The notes beneath the pieces were generated by a model, which was given only the letters and a program-made list of their open reading frames with translations, ran no database searches and was not told where the DNA came from. 64,000 nt of DNA from Adiantum capillus-veneris (taxonomy: Eukaryota > Streptophyta > Polypodiopsida > Polypodiales > Pteridaceae): the NCBI GenBank assembly GCA_014529385.2, contig CM043962.1, positions 46,981,098 through 47,045,097 on the forward strand. Direction: 5' to 3'. Below are positions 32,338 through 43,819 of the stretch, in pieces (the stretch's first letter is position 1; each line of letters opens with the position of its first letter). The translations under genes were made by a program, and so were the position numbers.

Positions 32338-34279
32338 GTGAAATTGCAGGTTACTACAAGCCCTTGTGGAAGAAGAACTCTCAACAAAGTGGATCCGGAC
32401 AATGGTTTCATCTACATACACTATCTCTTTCACAATGTACTACTCGATTGGATTCAACCAAAAAATCTTTTTTGTGAGTGCTTTGATCTATTTTTTGGTA
32501 ATCACAAATTACTCGACAATATTCTCGTAGGATGGACGTATCAACATCCCATAAAGAGGTTAATCTACAGTAATGACTTTCTTGGCAGGATTTTGTCCCT
32601 CATTGTACATGCTTTCAGTTTACCACCTTTTGCTGAAATTTTGATGGTTTTGGTAACCATGTTTGCACTTTTGATCTTAGCATTATTGAAAATACTAAAA
32701 TACGTAGAATTTTGGCCAAAGGGCTCAATCATATACTTAACTTTCCCAAAAACCCTTACCTTGCTCTATCAGCTTTACTAAGTTGTCTCACTGATCTTGT
32801 CAGTGCTCTCCGACTGGACATGACAGTCCTACTGGACTTAAGGGAAGGTGTGAAGGAATGCTTCCTTCTTAAAGTATCACAACTACCTAGTAAATGGTCA
32901 TCATCAAATGACTCTTGGCTTACTTCTCAGATTACTCTTGATTTTCAAAAAATCTATGATAAATGGTTTGTTGTCCGACTGGACAAAAGCTCTAACTATC
33001 CCACTATAGTTTGCAAATACCTTGCCTGGAAGGCAGCTCGTGATCAAGTAGTTGGTAAGGAATTCTGTCTTATTAAATCTCCACCACAATTAATTACTAA
33101 TAAAATTGCTAAACACTTAGGGATTTTAGGATACTCTGTGCTGAACACTAAGTTACCTATGTTATTTTCCACTTATCAGATTCATAAGCATAAGTTTAGG
33201 TGGATATTTGATGTCTCCAATTGTATCTTTACTGATATCACCAAGGATATTACTTTTTGCCTTGACTGTATATTAACAGAATTTGAGCTTATTTGTGCCA
33301 CTAAACAAAAAATCTGCCAAGACTTACATATTCAATACAATCCTTTTTGGCTTACAAAAACACTACAGAGGTCTCGCTTAACCTTTCCTCAGCATATCTT
33401 CCACATTTTTACTGCTGACATTACACAATGTTACAAAAACATTCCCCTTGAGGGGGAGCTTGGCCTTAAGACAATTCTTGCCAAAGTGATTAGATTAGCT
33501 TTCTCCATTGCTAGAAAGAAAAAACTTTTTGCATCTCTCTTTCCAAAAAACCCAGGTGGATTAACGTATCTCACTCTGTACACTCCTTACACTTTATAAA
33601 TGAAGCTAAGCTTTGTTCTTACATCTCCTGGCTACTGAGTAAGTGCACTATAGTTTCAGGCGGTCTTTGCTTTAACCAATGCTTAGGCATCCCCATGGGA
33701 TTCTCATGCTCTCCACTTATGTGTAATATTTACCTTGCTTTCTTTGAATACAAGTGGTGTCTCAAGACCATGGAATCTTACAAAAATAAGCTTTCACAGT
33801 TTAAACATACCTATAGGTACATGGATGACTTAGTATCAACAATAGAGACTTCCCCAAGGAAATTTGTTTGATTTACCCTCACTGCCTTAAAATTGAACCT
33901 ACCTCTCTCCATGAGATCATCACACCCAATGGGGCTTTCTACACATCTGTCCAATTCCTTAACCTCTCTATCTCCCTTCATGTCCCATCTGTTGGGTGGG
34001 TATGACCTTAGGTTTGTGTGGAAAAGGGATCTCTTGAAACTACCACTTATAGAATTCATAGAAAAGAATAGCAATAGGCCCTACAAGACGGCTATTAGCT
34101 CTTGCATAAGCCTACTACACCTAATTTTCTATTCTTCCTCTAACTCTTTTCTTGCCTGGGAGGAGGTGTTTTTACTAATAAAAAAATATTGCCATAACGG
34201 GTTTAATAGAAACCAGATCTGTAACACTATTACACAAGCTCTCACCCAACATAGTTGGCATGGCTTGCTTTTTAAATAG
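32338..34279 (+). pseudogene. PLE reverse transcriptase
   Basis: One protein in several frames. It starts around VDPDNGFIYIHYLFHNVLLD and shifts near 32669 to the long frame 32712-33557. The fingers motif STYQIHKHKFRW resembles the Penelope 'K-x-H-K...R' box. Motif A is FTADITQCYKNIPL (33407-33448). A shift near 33557 leads to GIPMGFSCSPL (33686-33718) and the YMDD catalytic box (33812-33832). Further shifts near 33862 and 33995 precede FLNLSI and a thumb-like region (NRPYKTAISSCISLLH) ending at 34279. Both catalytic Asp pairs survive. No C-terminal GIY-YIG follows. Confidence 0.75.
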
Positions 34280-34393
34280 GAGAATCTCATTTCTCTGATT
34301 AGGTAGTAGGCCCATACACAATGGGCCTACTACCTACCCATTGTATATGGTGCCTGGGTTAGGGCGGGTACACACACACACAAACACACACAC

Positions 34394-36659
34394 ATGTTGT
34401 GGTATTGTGGCTCTCTTTTTGGTTTCTAATACTAAAACCCCCATGCATAACACCCCCCCCCCCCCCCCCCCCCCCTCCACTTTGTTCTAACCCGGTAACA
34501 ATTGGGTCATTTTAGGGTTGGGACTTCCGAAAATGCCATTATTTTTTAAAAAGACCATGGGGCTTAGCCCTTGATTGTTCAACTAGTGATCTTAAGATAT
34601 TATCTCTTTGGCGTGCCGAGCATGATTATGTTTCCCCTTCTTCATTACACCATGAAGGCGGCCTCTCCTGTTTTACTATGGATCTCCCCACTCATGGGAA
34701 TCTACGTGCTGATTAGTGCTACCACACACACTCATACTCTCCAGGATGGTGGCCCGGATCACTCATGGCTCCCGCTCAGAGGACTGGCAGTCCTCGGCTC
34801 CGTCCGCTATTTAAACAGGTGAGGGTGCACCTCTGCCCCTCACTTAGCTGGTATTGTTCTGTTGTGTTTTTTCTGAGAAGACTGAGTGCTTGCTTCACAA
34901 AGGGAGCTATGGAGCTCACGACTCAAGTGACTTAGGTCTTTTTTTTAACCCTTGGTTGCCTCGCTACTGGATTTTTGATAAAATTTCTTTGTTGTTGTTC
35001 CACATTGAGCACTCAATTGTTATTTGGCACAGTAAGGTAGGTGGTTAATGGTCGTCGGACAATAGCATGATGGAGGTGTATACTTTGCTTAAAATGCCTT
35101 GCCTCTGGCGTGTACTGCATAATCATATTATGATAGGATGGGTTTGTTTATGGTTGTCGTTAATTGTCTTGGTTGTCATACTATGCGTAGTAGGAATTTA
35201 TTTTACTCTTATAAATGATAGGTGCTCTTGGTATTACTATGGCACCTTGGATTTTTTGTTGGTGTTTTTCATTTTTCAGACTATGTCGGTTCAAGTTGTC
35301 ACACTGTGAACAACAACTGTTAATACTATTCATATGATGGATAGGTGGTCTTGGTATCACTATGGTACCATGGAAAATCTTAGATTTTACAGGCTCTTTT
35401 TTGGTTGCAGATTGTGTCTGTGCATACCGTCCTACTGATTTTTGTAATAAAAAGGTGAAAACTGGGAGTGATCTTGGTCTTTTTGACACTAGAAGCTTCG
35501 GGAATATGGGCATCTGAGTCGGGATTATGGTTTTTTTGGTAGCGTTGCTACTGTTGCCGTGTGATTGGAACTTGCCACCGCTCTGGTACACTATTCTGGA
35601 AGGTAAGTATACGGCCGTTTTTGCTTGACATTTGGATGGTGAACATCCGAGCTGGGCTCGGAAAGGGATACAAACTCGAATGTGTATTATATCCTACAAA
35701 TGTTATTGAAGTTGGTATGACTGGGTTTCTTACTGATAATCGCTTCAACAATCTATTCAAAACCTCTGTAAAGTGCGGCATATGGAATCTTTGTTGAGAG
35801 AAGAAACCTTATAACTTTTTTTGACCATTGAACAAGGTAGGTTGGCTACTCGCTCTAAACATTGACAGGAAGTTGGTTCCGGAGCATTCATAGGACCCGA
35901 TGTGTACTATGCTGGCTTTGTTAAAAAAAAGACAAGATAATACGTTATTTTGCATTCACTTACTGCTTTTAGACGAGCTATGGTGCTAACTTTTTTAAGC
36001 TAGCGATGAAATTGTGATGGTTTTTTTATTGAAAGTAGTGAACTCCATCTTTTGTAAGACCTAAATACATTATCTACTCCTATGTTAGAACCTACTCGTT
36101 ATAAAATACTTAGGCTTAGCTGCTGGTAATGCCTCATTATTCCAACAGAGTATAACTCAAGTATTTTGCTTCTTAAAGGGATATACCACTTGTGGTGATC
36201 AAAGAGGATAATCTATTATTTGGATTAAAAGAGATTTTGGTTCTCTTTGATAAGAAAAACATTGTGATAAATTGACCTACTTTGGTCTTAGCTTGTTAAA
36301 AGTTTTTTTTAATTTAGGATGGACATGGATAACACCTGGTATAGTCCATTAATACCTGTAAAACACATCCAAGGCTAACTGAATTGGTGTCTTGTTTGGA
36401 TGGATGCAGGTAAGAACTCTATCTTATCTTGGAGGTTTTTTTGACTTTGGCAAGCTATCTCACTTTGGATGGAACACTCACTTATGACTTGGGAAGTTCC
36501 TTTACTATCTGCATACTGAAAGGGGATCTCTTTCCTATAAACATTATACTTAAATGATTCTAATACTGAGTTGTTTTTGTACTTATCTATTCCTTGTTCC
36601 ATTGCCAGCTGTCTTTTGAATGTAAAAATTCAATTATGTCTTATTATCTAAGATCAAAC

Positions 36660-36664
<5 letters not shown>
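34394..36664 (+). repeat. PLE direct repeat R2
   Basis: Second copy of R1, starting TGTTGTGGTA after a CA-rich run (34371-34393) and ending in ...ATCTACACAC at a long CA microsatellite. It has a C run at 34453-34475 where R1 has CCCCCACC. The same TATA box (34808-34815) and the donor-like GTAAGTAT at 35603 are retained; the second donor is GTAGGT at 35837. Confidence 0.92.

Positions 36665-36708
<44 letters not shown>
36665..36708. repeat. CA microsatellite at right edge of the PLE
   Basis: Uninterrupted (CA)n directly continuing the terminal CACACA of R2. Confidence 0.95.
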
Positions 36709-36709
<1 letters not shown>

Positions 36710-36855
36710 GGACAAGTATACACTCCAAACATTTAACACCAAGAATAATGTTCCAACAAGACTATATTAAAATTATAATAGGGACATGACATTGAACTAA
36801 CTATATCAAAATTACATCTCTTTCCACACACTTTCCCTCTGTCTCTACCCCTGCC

Positions 36856-36856
<1 letters not shown>

Positions 36857-36901
<45 letters not shown>

Positions 36902-36926
36902 AAACACACGCACACACCCTCCCCCC

Positions 36927-36979
<53 letters not shown>
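36857..36979. repeat. CT tract, C run and AT microsatellite
   Basis: (CT)n to 36900, CCCCCCCC near 36921, then (TA)n about 36930-36979, which ends exactly at copia D's left LTR. Confidence 0.95.
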
Positions 36980-36982
<3 letters not shown>

Positions 36983-37205
36983 GGAATTAGGGTTACAGGG
37001 AAACGCACACAGCTTGGAGAAGACGAAGGAAGCTCAAGGCACACAACAGAAAGTGTATTACTTAGTGTGCAATGGAAAGATAGCTAGCCCTAGAATGAAT
37101 GGGCGTATATACAATGCACGGGGAAAAAAAGCACCTAGTGTGGGAAAAATTACCCCGGTGGTCTTAAGTGTGTTTACACACATCACTACCACATGTATAT
37201 GTTAA
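36979..37205 (-). repeat. Copia D 3' LTR
   Basis: About 227 bp, matching 41838-42062. The outermost TG appears mutated where it meets the AT microsatellite (reads AGTTGG). The inner end is GTTAACA, followed by the purine tract. Confidence 0.9.
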
Positions 37206-37229
37206 CAAATCCCCCTAGAGTGATGCGGT

Positions 37230-37817
37230 GAACGAGAGTTGGCACATGAGTAAAGGGAAGTGCCATGCCCTGAGGACATGATCAATCCACAAAGGGGAGT
37301 ATGCCCAAAGCTTTGCGGAAAGCTTTGAACTTCTCATGAGACAATGCCTTTTCGAAAAGATCTACAAAAGGTTGTCCTGTGTTGGCACATAAGCCAAGTT
37401 GATCTCTCCTGCTGAGAGCCTCTCCTTGACATAGTGGTAATGCACCTCAATGTGCTTTGTGAGAGCATGAAAAATTGAGTTCCTTGCAACTACCAATGCG
37501 CTCTAACTCTCAGTGTAGATAGTGTTGGTAGTGTCCTATCCAACACCCAAATCATCCATAAGGTGTCTGAGCCATACACACTCAACCGTAGCTGTGAAGA
37601 CTGCCCTCTACTCAGCCTCACAACTAGAAGTGGCCATAGTAGGTTTCTTCTTGCTTAACCATGATATACATGAACTGCCAAGCATGAAACAAAAACCACT
37701 TGTGGACACTGGCGTGTCAAAACAACCAACCCAATCTGAGTCTAAAAAAGCATGTAAGTTTGACGCCAATGATCCCCCCTTGGGATAAAACAAGCCAAGA
37801 TGTAAAGTGCCACTCAA
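37230..37817 (-). pseudogene. Copia D RNase H
   Basis: DSDWVGCFDTPVSTSGFCFM, SSCISWLSKKKPTMATSSCE and downstream HIEVHYHYVKERL-like sequence on the minus strand. The first catalytic Asp and the CEAE carboxylates are present. The frame is broken at about 37608. Confidence 0.85.
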
Positions 37818-38021
37818 GTAGCAAAAAATCCTCTTGACGGCCTACCAATGCTTAGACCCTAGGCTATACATAAATATGTTGAGCTGTGAGGCTGCAAATT
37901 GAATATCCGGCCTTGTGTTGCATACATAAATGAGGCATCCAACAATAGGTTGGTAAAGAGTGACATCTGCAGGATCATGAAGACTCAATTTCAAACCTGT
38001 TTCCATGGCAGTGGCAATAGG

Positions 38022-38708
38022 TTAGCAATCCTCAAGTCCAAACTTACATAGAAATGTTTCTATGTAACTTTTCTGACACAAGGTAATACCACCATCATAC
38101 TTCTTAAATTGTATACCCAAGTAATGATGAAACAACCCCAAATCTTTCATCTTGAAAGCAACATTCAAATCAGCCTTAAATTCAGCAATATGTCTCTCAT
38201 TTGGTCCAGTGATCAACAAATCATCTACATAAAGAACCACAATGAGAAGTACATCACTCACACGCTTTACATACAATGTGCTTTCTGTTGGATTGTTACA
38301 AAAGCCTCGTTTGACCAAATGAGTGTCAGCCTTCTCATATCAAGCACGAGGAGATTACTTCAACCCATACAAAGCTTTGGTACATTTGCACACCTTATCC
38401 TCTTGTCCTTTCTTGACAAAACCACGAGGCTGCGTTACATAAACTTCCTCAAATATGTCACCATTCAAGAAAGCAGTAACAATGTCTAATTGATGTACGT
38501 CCCAACCAAAATGAGTTGCCAATGCACATAGAAAATGCATAGTAGTCATACAAAAAGTGGGAGCAAAAGTCTCTTCATAATCTATGCCTTTTTGTTGTGC
38601 ATAACCCTTTGCAACAAGTCGAGCCTTATAGCGATCAATCTCACCATCGGACTCGCGTTTCAACTTGTAAACCCACTTTGTACCATTGGCCTTTTTGCAA
38701 GAAGGCAA
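38022..38708 (-). pseudogene. Copia D reverse transcriptase
   Basis: Two frames: 38708-38355 (GTKWVYKLKRESDGEIDRYK, AFLNGDIFEEVYVTQPRGF, KALYGLK) and 38318-38022 (LLIVVLYVDDLLITGPNE with the YVDD box, FKMKDLGLFHHYLGIQF). A short out-of-frame gap around 38320-38354 separates them. Confidence 0.9.
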
Positions 38709-38957
38709 ATCACATAAAGTCTACGTGCCATTTTCTATAAGTGCATCATATTTTGATTGCATGGCAGCCATCCAATTTTCTGAATTCTGTGCTTCATCAA
38801 AAGATAGAGGTTCCTCAACATCATGTAAGCTAAACACAACCAAAGCATAACAATCTGGTGCATAAGATGCATGGCGAGAACCTGACGAGTACAACTAGAC
38901 AAAGGTGCATCCAATTTATTGTCACGCAATGTATGTATACCATCCATTTTGGCATAC

Positions 38958-39823
38958 CTATAGCCTGCCTATTATCAACCCTTTCCTCATCAAGTACATC
39001 ATGTACATCTCTGTAAAATTTTTAGAAACCCCCATAGGCTGTACATTTGCCTCATTGGAATTTACATTCGAACTTCCACCACCGAAAAGAGGCAACAAAG
39101 TGTCATAAATGTCTTGTGAGCTTACATTACTATCTCTAATACATGACAGCAAGGGGCTGAACCGAATCTTCCACAAACATAACATCCCCTGAAACCAGAA
39201 TACGCTTTGTTTGTGGATGATACAACCTGTAACCTTTGCTTTCAGCACTATAACCAACAAAAATACATTTGACAGCCTTATCATCCAATCTTCTGCGCTG
39301 TGTTTATGGCGCCAAAGGATATGCCAAACAGCAAAAAACACGCATGTGCTCAATAGAAGGCTTTCTATCATGCCATGCTTCATACAGAGTAATAGACTGC
39401 AAAGATTTCGTAGGACATATGTTAAGTACATAAGTGGCACACATGGTGGCCTCAAGACAATACGAATGCGGCAAAGCTTGACTTTTGGCCATACATCGTG
39501 CCATTCCCATCAAGTGACCTGTTTTTCCTTTGAGCAACACCATTTTCGTGAGGCATATAAGGCACTGCACATTGGTGTTTTATCCCACGACTAGCCAGAA
39601 ATGCATTAAATTCATGAGACATGTACTCCCCCCCTCAATCGGAACGAAAGGTGCCCATAATACATTTCGATACATTTTCAGCCATAGCGAAAAATTGTTT
39701 GAAGCACATAAATACTTTGGACTTCGCTGTAAGCAGAAATACCCATGCATGCCTAGAGTAATCATCAATGAAAGTCACGAAGTAAAGGTAATTTCCCAAG
39801 GATGGAGTTTGCATGGACCACAA
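38958..39823 (-). pseudogene. Copia D integrase
   Basis: Overlapping frames with SLGNYLYFVTFIDDYSRHAW (first Asp), TPYEAWH-like TLYEAWHDRKPSIEHMRVF, and the tail around 39230-39290 with a GYRLYHPQTK-like motif in broken frame. The catalytic Glu region reads NGVAQRK-like, so the Glu may be lost. Confidence 0.82.
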
Positions 39824-39902
39824 ACATCACTATGCACAAGCTCCAACCTGCATGTAGCCCTAACTGAACCATTCTTTGGAAACTTCGAATGCTGCATCTT
39901 AC

Positions 39903-40472
39903 CTAAAATACAACCTTCACAACGTGTTTGATAGGTGCTTCAAGAGGCGGCAAAGAAGCAACCATATCAAATTTTTGCAAACGCAACAAACTAGCAAAAT
40001 TTAGATGACCAAAACGTGCATGCCAAAGTTTTGCATCTGAAATAGCCTTTGAATCCAAAACTGCATTTGCAAAATTTTTCCCACACTTGTCATACAAAGT
40101 GAGCTTATACAGCCCATGGCATAAAATGCCAGATGCAATAATTTTATCACCAAAATTGAGATCATGTACCATACATCTGTCATCCACAAATTTGACTACA
40201 AGACCAAGTCTAGCAAGTGCAGATACAGACAAAAGATTCTTCTTGATCCCAAGTACATAAAGTGCATCGACAAGTGTGAAAGAACTGTCATTTGGAGCAA
40301 TAAGCACAATCTTTCCAACTCCCTGAACCGGATAAGAGGCATTGTTGGCACAAGTAACTGAATTCCCATGAGGGATAGACTCAAGAGAGGTGAACAAATC
40401 ACAATGTGAGGTAATGTGTTTTTTAGCACCACTGTCAAAATACCACACATGTGAATCTGCAACAACTGACAT
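39903..40472 (-). pseudogene. Copia D protease and GAG-pre-integrase
   Basis: 189 open codons. SHVWYFDSGAKKHITS is the copia protease active site (DSG intact). It is followed by GVGKIVLIAPNDSSFTLVDA and the pre-integrase LWHARFGHLNFASLLRLQKF. Confidence 0.9.
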
Positions 40473-40663
40473 GCATGCATCATGGACAATAGAATTATAG
40501 ATACACTCTGCACTAAAAGCCCATTATGCATCAACATCAGCATCACACTCTCCTTTCATAGAAGACTCGACAATAGCTACATTTGTAGTGGAACCAACAT
40601 TTGCAGTGGAACCACCCTCTTTCTTCTTAGTCTCTTTGGCCTTCAACTTAGGACATTGCTCAG

Positions 40664-41594
40664 TCAAGTGATCATTAGCTTTACAATAATGGCAATGCAT
40701 CTTCTTTTTGCCTTTATCCCAGAATTTCGAGACGAATTGCTGCCAGTAGAAGCATTAGGAACATGTGATTTTCCACTCGCAGAAGAACCATAAGAAGTGG
40801 CCACATTGAGCAGCAATAAAATCCTGTTCAACTGTATAGTGACTAGTCCTGTTTTTTCTTGAAAGTGATTCTTGCAATAGCAATGTGCACAATGTATCAA
40901 ATGGCAGCTTCAAGATTTCCTTGGGTCATGAGTCTCCAAGTACTAGCAAAAGTCTGGTAAGAGTCTAGCAAGGCATTAAGAACAGTCTGTACAAGGGAAC
41001 TATGTGAAATGACTTCACCTGCAGAAATAAGTTGCTCATTGATATCCTTGACACCAGCAAGGAAAGTGTCCATATCATCTTCCTCATGCATAATCTTCAA
41101 CTCCGGCTCTTTACGCAGCAATGCAATTTTTGCCTCATTGCGGCTTGCATAAAGACTAGCCATAATATCCCAAGCCTGTTTTGCAGATTTCATTGAACGA
41201 ATGTGAGGAGTAATAGTGCGCTTCACAGACAACGCAATCAATACATGAGCCTGCACATCTTTTACATCCCAACGAGCTTGTTCTATCGTAGGCAAAACAA
41301 CTCTAACATCACCAATCCTTGCAGCAAGACCTGCCACATCCTCAACATCGCCTACATCCTCAGACCAGGACGTACATCAATGCCCTGCACAATATTCCAG
41401 ACGTCCTTTGACAAAAGACCATGTTGCATCATGTAAGCCCACATAGGGTAACTGCCCCCATCCAATATGTCCTCAACAACAAATATCTTGAACACATCTG
41501 TGTTGTTGTCAGGCATGATAAATGATGCAAATGATGTGAAAACTGTCCAAAAAGAGGAGAAAAAAGCGAGAACAACATGTGCTATATAGTACAA
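40664..41594 (-). pseudogene. Copia D gag
   Basis: Frames 41594-41352 (DVFKIFVVEDILDGGSYPMW) and 41337-40897 (MDTFLAGVKDINEQLISAGE, SYQTFASTWRLMTQG). The zinc knuckle CHYCKANDHLTEQC near 40660-40705 is a perfect C-x2-C-x4-H-x4-C. Stops and a frameshift at about 41340 separate the parts. Confidence 0.87.
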
Positions 41595-41822
41595 ACTGTA
41601 GAAGACTGTAAGGACCTATTATGCAGAAAACAGCACTGACAAAAATTCTACACAAAATGACAAAATAGCTTGTGCGGTGCTGCGTGTAGTGGAAACGGAG
41701 GTCGAAATGAGCCCGAATTAGAAATCTGAGCAGACCAAAGCTTGCTAAAGCTCATTGAAATCGGAGAAAGTGAGCAGGAGTGTAGTGGAGCTGCTAGCGA
41801 CTAAACCCGGGAGGATGCAACC

Positions 41823-41836
41823 TGCTCTGATACCAA
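41823..41836 (-). promoter_or_regulatory. Copia D primer-binding site (initiator tRNA-Met)
   Basis: Minus-strand TTGGTATCAGAGCAG next to the LTR start is the standard plant initiator tRNA-Met complement. Confidence 0.92.
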
Positions 41837-41837
41837 T

Positions 41838-42062
41838 TGTTGGAATTAGGGTTGCAGGGAAACACACACAGCTTGGAGAAGACGAAGAAAGCTCAAGGCA
41901 CACAACAGAGAGTGTATTACTATGCAATGGAAAAATAGCTAGCCCTAGAATGAATCGGCGTATATACAATGCACGGGGGAAAAAACCTCCTAGTGAGGGA
42001 AAAAATGCTTCGACAGTCCTAAGTGTGTTCACACACATCACTACCACATGTATATGGTAGCA
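41838..42062 (-). repeat. Copia D 5' LTR
   Basis: 225 bp, TGTTGGAATTAGGG ... GGTAGCA, paired with 36979-37205. Confidence 0.92.
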
Positions 42063-42143
42063 TATATATATATATCCCTCTCCCCCCTTCTCTCTCCACC
42101 CCTCCTCCACTCCCTCTTTTCTTCTCTCTCTTCCCCCTCCACC

Positions 42144-42211
<68 letters not shown>

Positions 42212-42294
42212 CCCTCCATATCTCCATCTATTTTCCCTTTTCTCTCTCTCTTCTCCCTCCACCTCCACCCTTCTCTCTCTATTCCTCCCCCTCC

Positions 42295-42342
<48 letters not shown>

Positions 42343-42377
42343 CATCCCCCCTTTTCTTTGTTTCTCTTGCACCTCCA

Positions 42378-42424
<47 letters not shown>

Positions 42425-42498
42425 CTCCACTCTCTCTTCCCCCTCCACCCCCTCCTCCCTGGCTCTATTTCTACCCCTGCCTGTCTCTACACACACAC

Positions 42499-42550
<52 letters not shown>

Positions 42551-42629
42551 ATCCCCCTCATATCTCCTTCTTCTCCATCCCCCTTTTCTCTCTTTCTCTT
42601 GCACCTCCACCCCCCTCTCTTCTCCTCCT

Positions 42630-42682
<53 letters not shown>
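42063..42682. repeat. 620-bp pyrimidine tract
   Basis: After TATATATATATAT the plus strand is almost pure C/T: (CT)n blocks alternate five or six times with CCCCCTCCACC/TTTCTCTCTCTTCC-type spacers, like a minisatellite with expanded CT arrays. Reading frames across it are artefacts. Confidence 0.95.
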
Positions 42683-42684
<2 letters not shown>

Positions 42685-42893
42685 GTGCAGCCTTTTTTTG
42701 ACCTAGTAGACAACATTTCACTCTTTTGATCATAACCTGTTCATCTGAACTCCAATTTGGGTGATCTATAGCCTCAATCGAAGAGCACGACGCCCTCTAT
42801 GCATTGATGTAAAGACATAAGGCATTTCTATAGTAGCATTTCTGAAGCGAACAGGCTAAAAAAAGTTGACTCTCAGCTCTTATTTTATATACA

Positions 42894-43772
42894 ATGTCTT
42901 TCAGCACTCGCAAGGGTTGTTCTTCTTCAACAAGGTCCACAACCATTGTGAAAAATGATCCAAAATCTCCTAAGTGTGGAGATAAGAACACAACCACACA
43001 ACCAACGACATCGGAAGCCATGATCATGGCATGCTTGGTATCGTTGCAAGAGACCGTAAACAAACAAGGCGAAAACTTACGGGCACTTGGAATGGAGAAT
43101 GGCACACTAAGGGTACTTGTGGTTGAGAATGAGAATCTCAAGAGGACACTTGAGATGCAAACAACACGTTTGATGTAACTTGAAGAGGAAGTCAAGGAAT
43201 GTAAACACTCTCTTGTGGACCTGAATGCTTTGAAGGAGCGCATGAGTAAAGTAGAGCATGACCATGTATTGAAAGAGGAGAAATTTGACACCATGAGCCG
43301 GGATGTATGCGACATGAAAATGTATGCACAAACAAGTATTGGGCTGATGTATGTGGTTCCTAATTTCACACTCATCCAAGCTATGGTTCAAAGAATGTTG
43401 AGAATGTGGATATGGAGGAGTTGACGGAATGGGAGTGACGTTGCAAGAACTTTGTTATCAAATATTTTTTCAAAACCCACTTTGGCATGTCCAGAGTTAT
43501 GGTCTATGTAGCACATAGAGTGGGTAAGCAAGGAGCTCTTTGCTTGGGAGAACAACCAATCGTATGCACCATGCGGGATGAGACCAAATGCAAGATTATC
43601 CTTGATAATAGCGGGATCTATTTGAGGGATACAAAATGTTTTGTATGTGAAGATCTCACTATTAAGCAACAAAATATGCGTCACAAGACATATGAGGAAA
43701 AGAATAAGAAAAAGAAGGAGATCTCTCACGAAGAAAATGTGCCCAAGGAGGAGGCAAGTCCCTCAAGCAAAT
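42894..43772 (+). pseudogene. LINE ORF1 remnant
   Basis: ATG at 42894. A Thr/Ser/Lys-rich start is followed by a coiled coil (SLQETVNKQGENLRALGMEN and onward to ~residue 165) interrupted by one TAA at 43176-43178. After a frameshift near 43430-43480 comes KIILDNSGIYLRDTKCFV, resembling the nucleic-acid-binding C-terminal part of L1-like ORF1 proteins, and a Lys/Glu-rich tail to 43772. Placed just ahead of an ORF2-type endonuclease, as expected for a LINE. Confidence 0.65.
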
Positions 43773-43819
43773 AGGGATGCGTGACCTATGAGGCCGAGGT
43801 ACAATTGAAAATATGATTT

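Larger units (their letters stand above)
28018..36664 (+). mobile_element. Penelope-like retroelement with 2.26-kb direct repeats
   Basis: A 4.1-kb coding centre (30278-34393) is flanked by direct repeats R1 (28018-30277) and R2 (34394-36664), highly similar with few indels. CA tracts touch both R1's left end and R2's left and right ends, and R1 ends in a short ACACACAC. The centre encodes a reverse transcriptase with Penelope-class motifs, frameshifted. No gag-pol order of LTR elements, no integrase, no GIY-YIG nuclease and no tRNA primer site were found. Tandem partial copies that look like LTRs are typical of PLEs. R begins TG and ends CA, so an LTR-like origin of the repeats is an alternative. 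Confidence 0.72.
36979..42062 (-). mobile_element. Ty1/copia element D, two LTRs, degenerate
   Basis: Minus-strand copia element, 5.1 kb, with LTRs at both ends, initiator tRNA-Met primer site at 41823-41836 and purine tract at 37206-37217. Order from the right: gag, protease, integrase, reverse transcriptase, RNase H, all frameshifted. It sits inside a TA microsatellite: (TA)n abuts the left LTR and TATATATATATAT the right. It is the same family as C and lies in inverted orientation to it. Confidence 0.94.
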
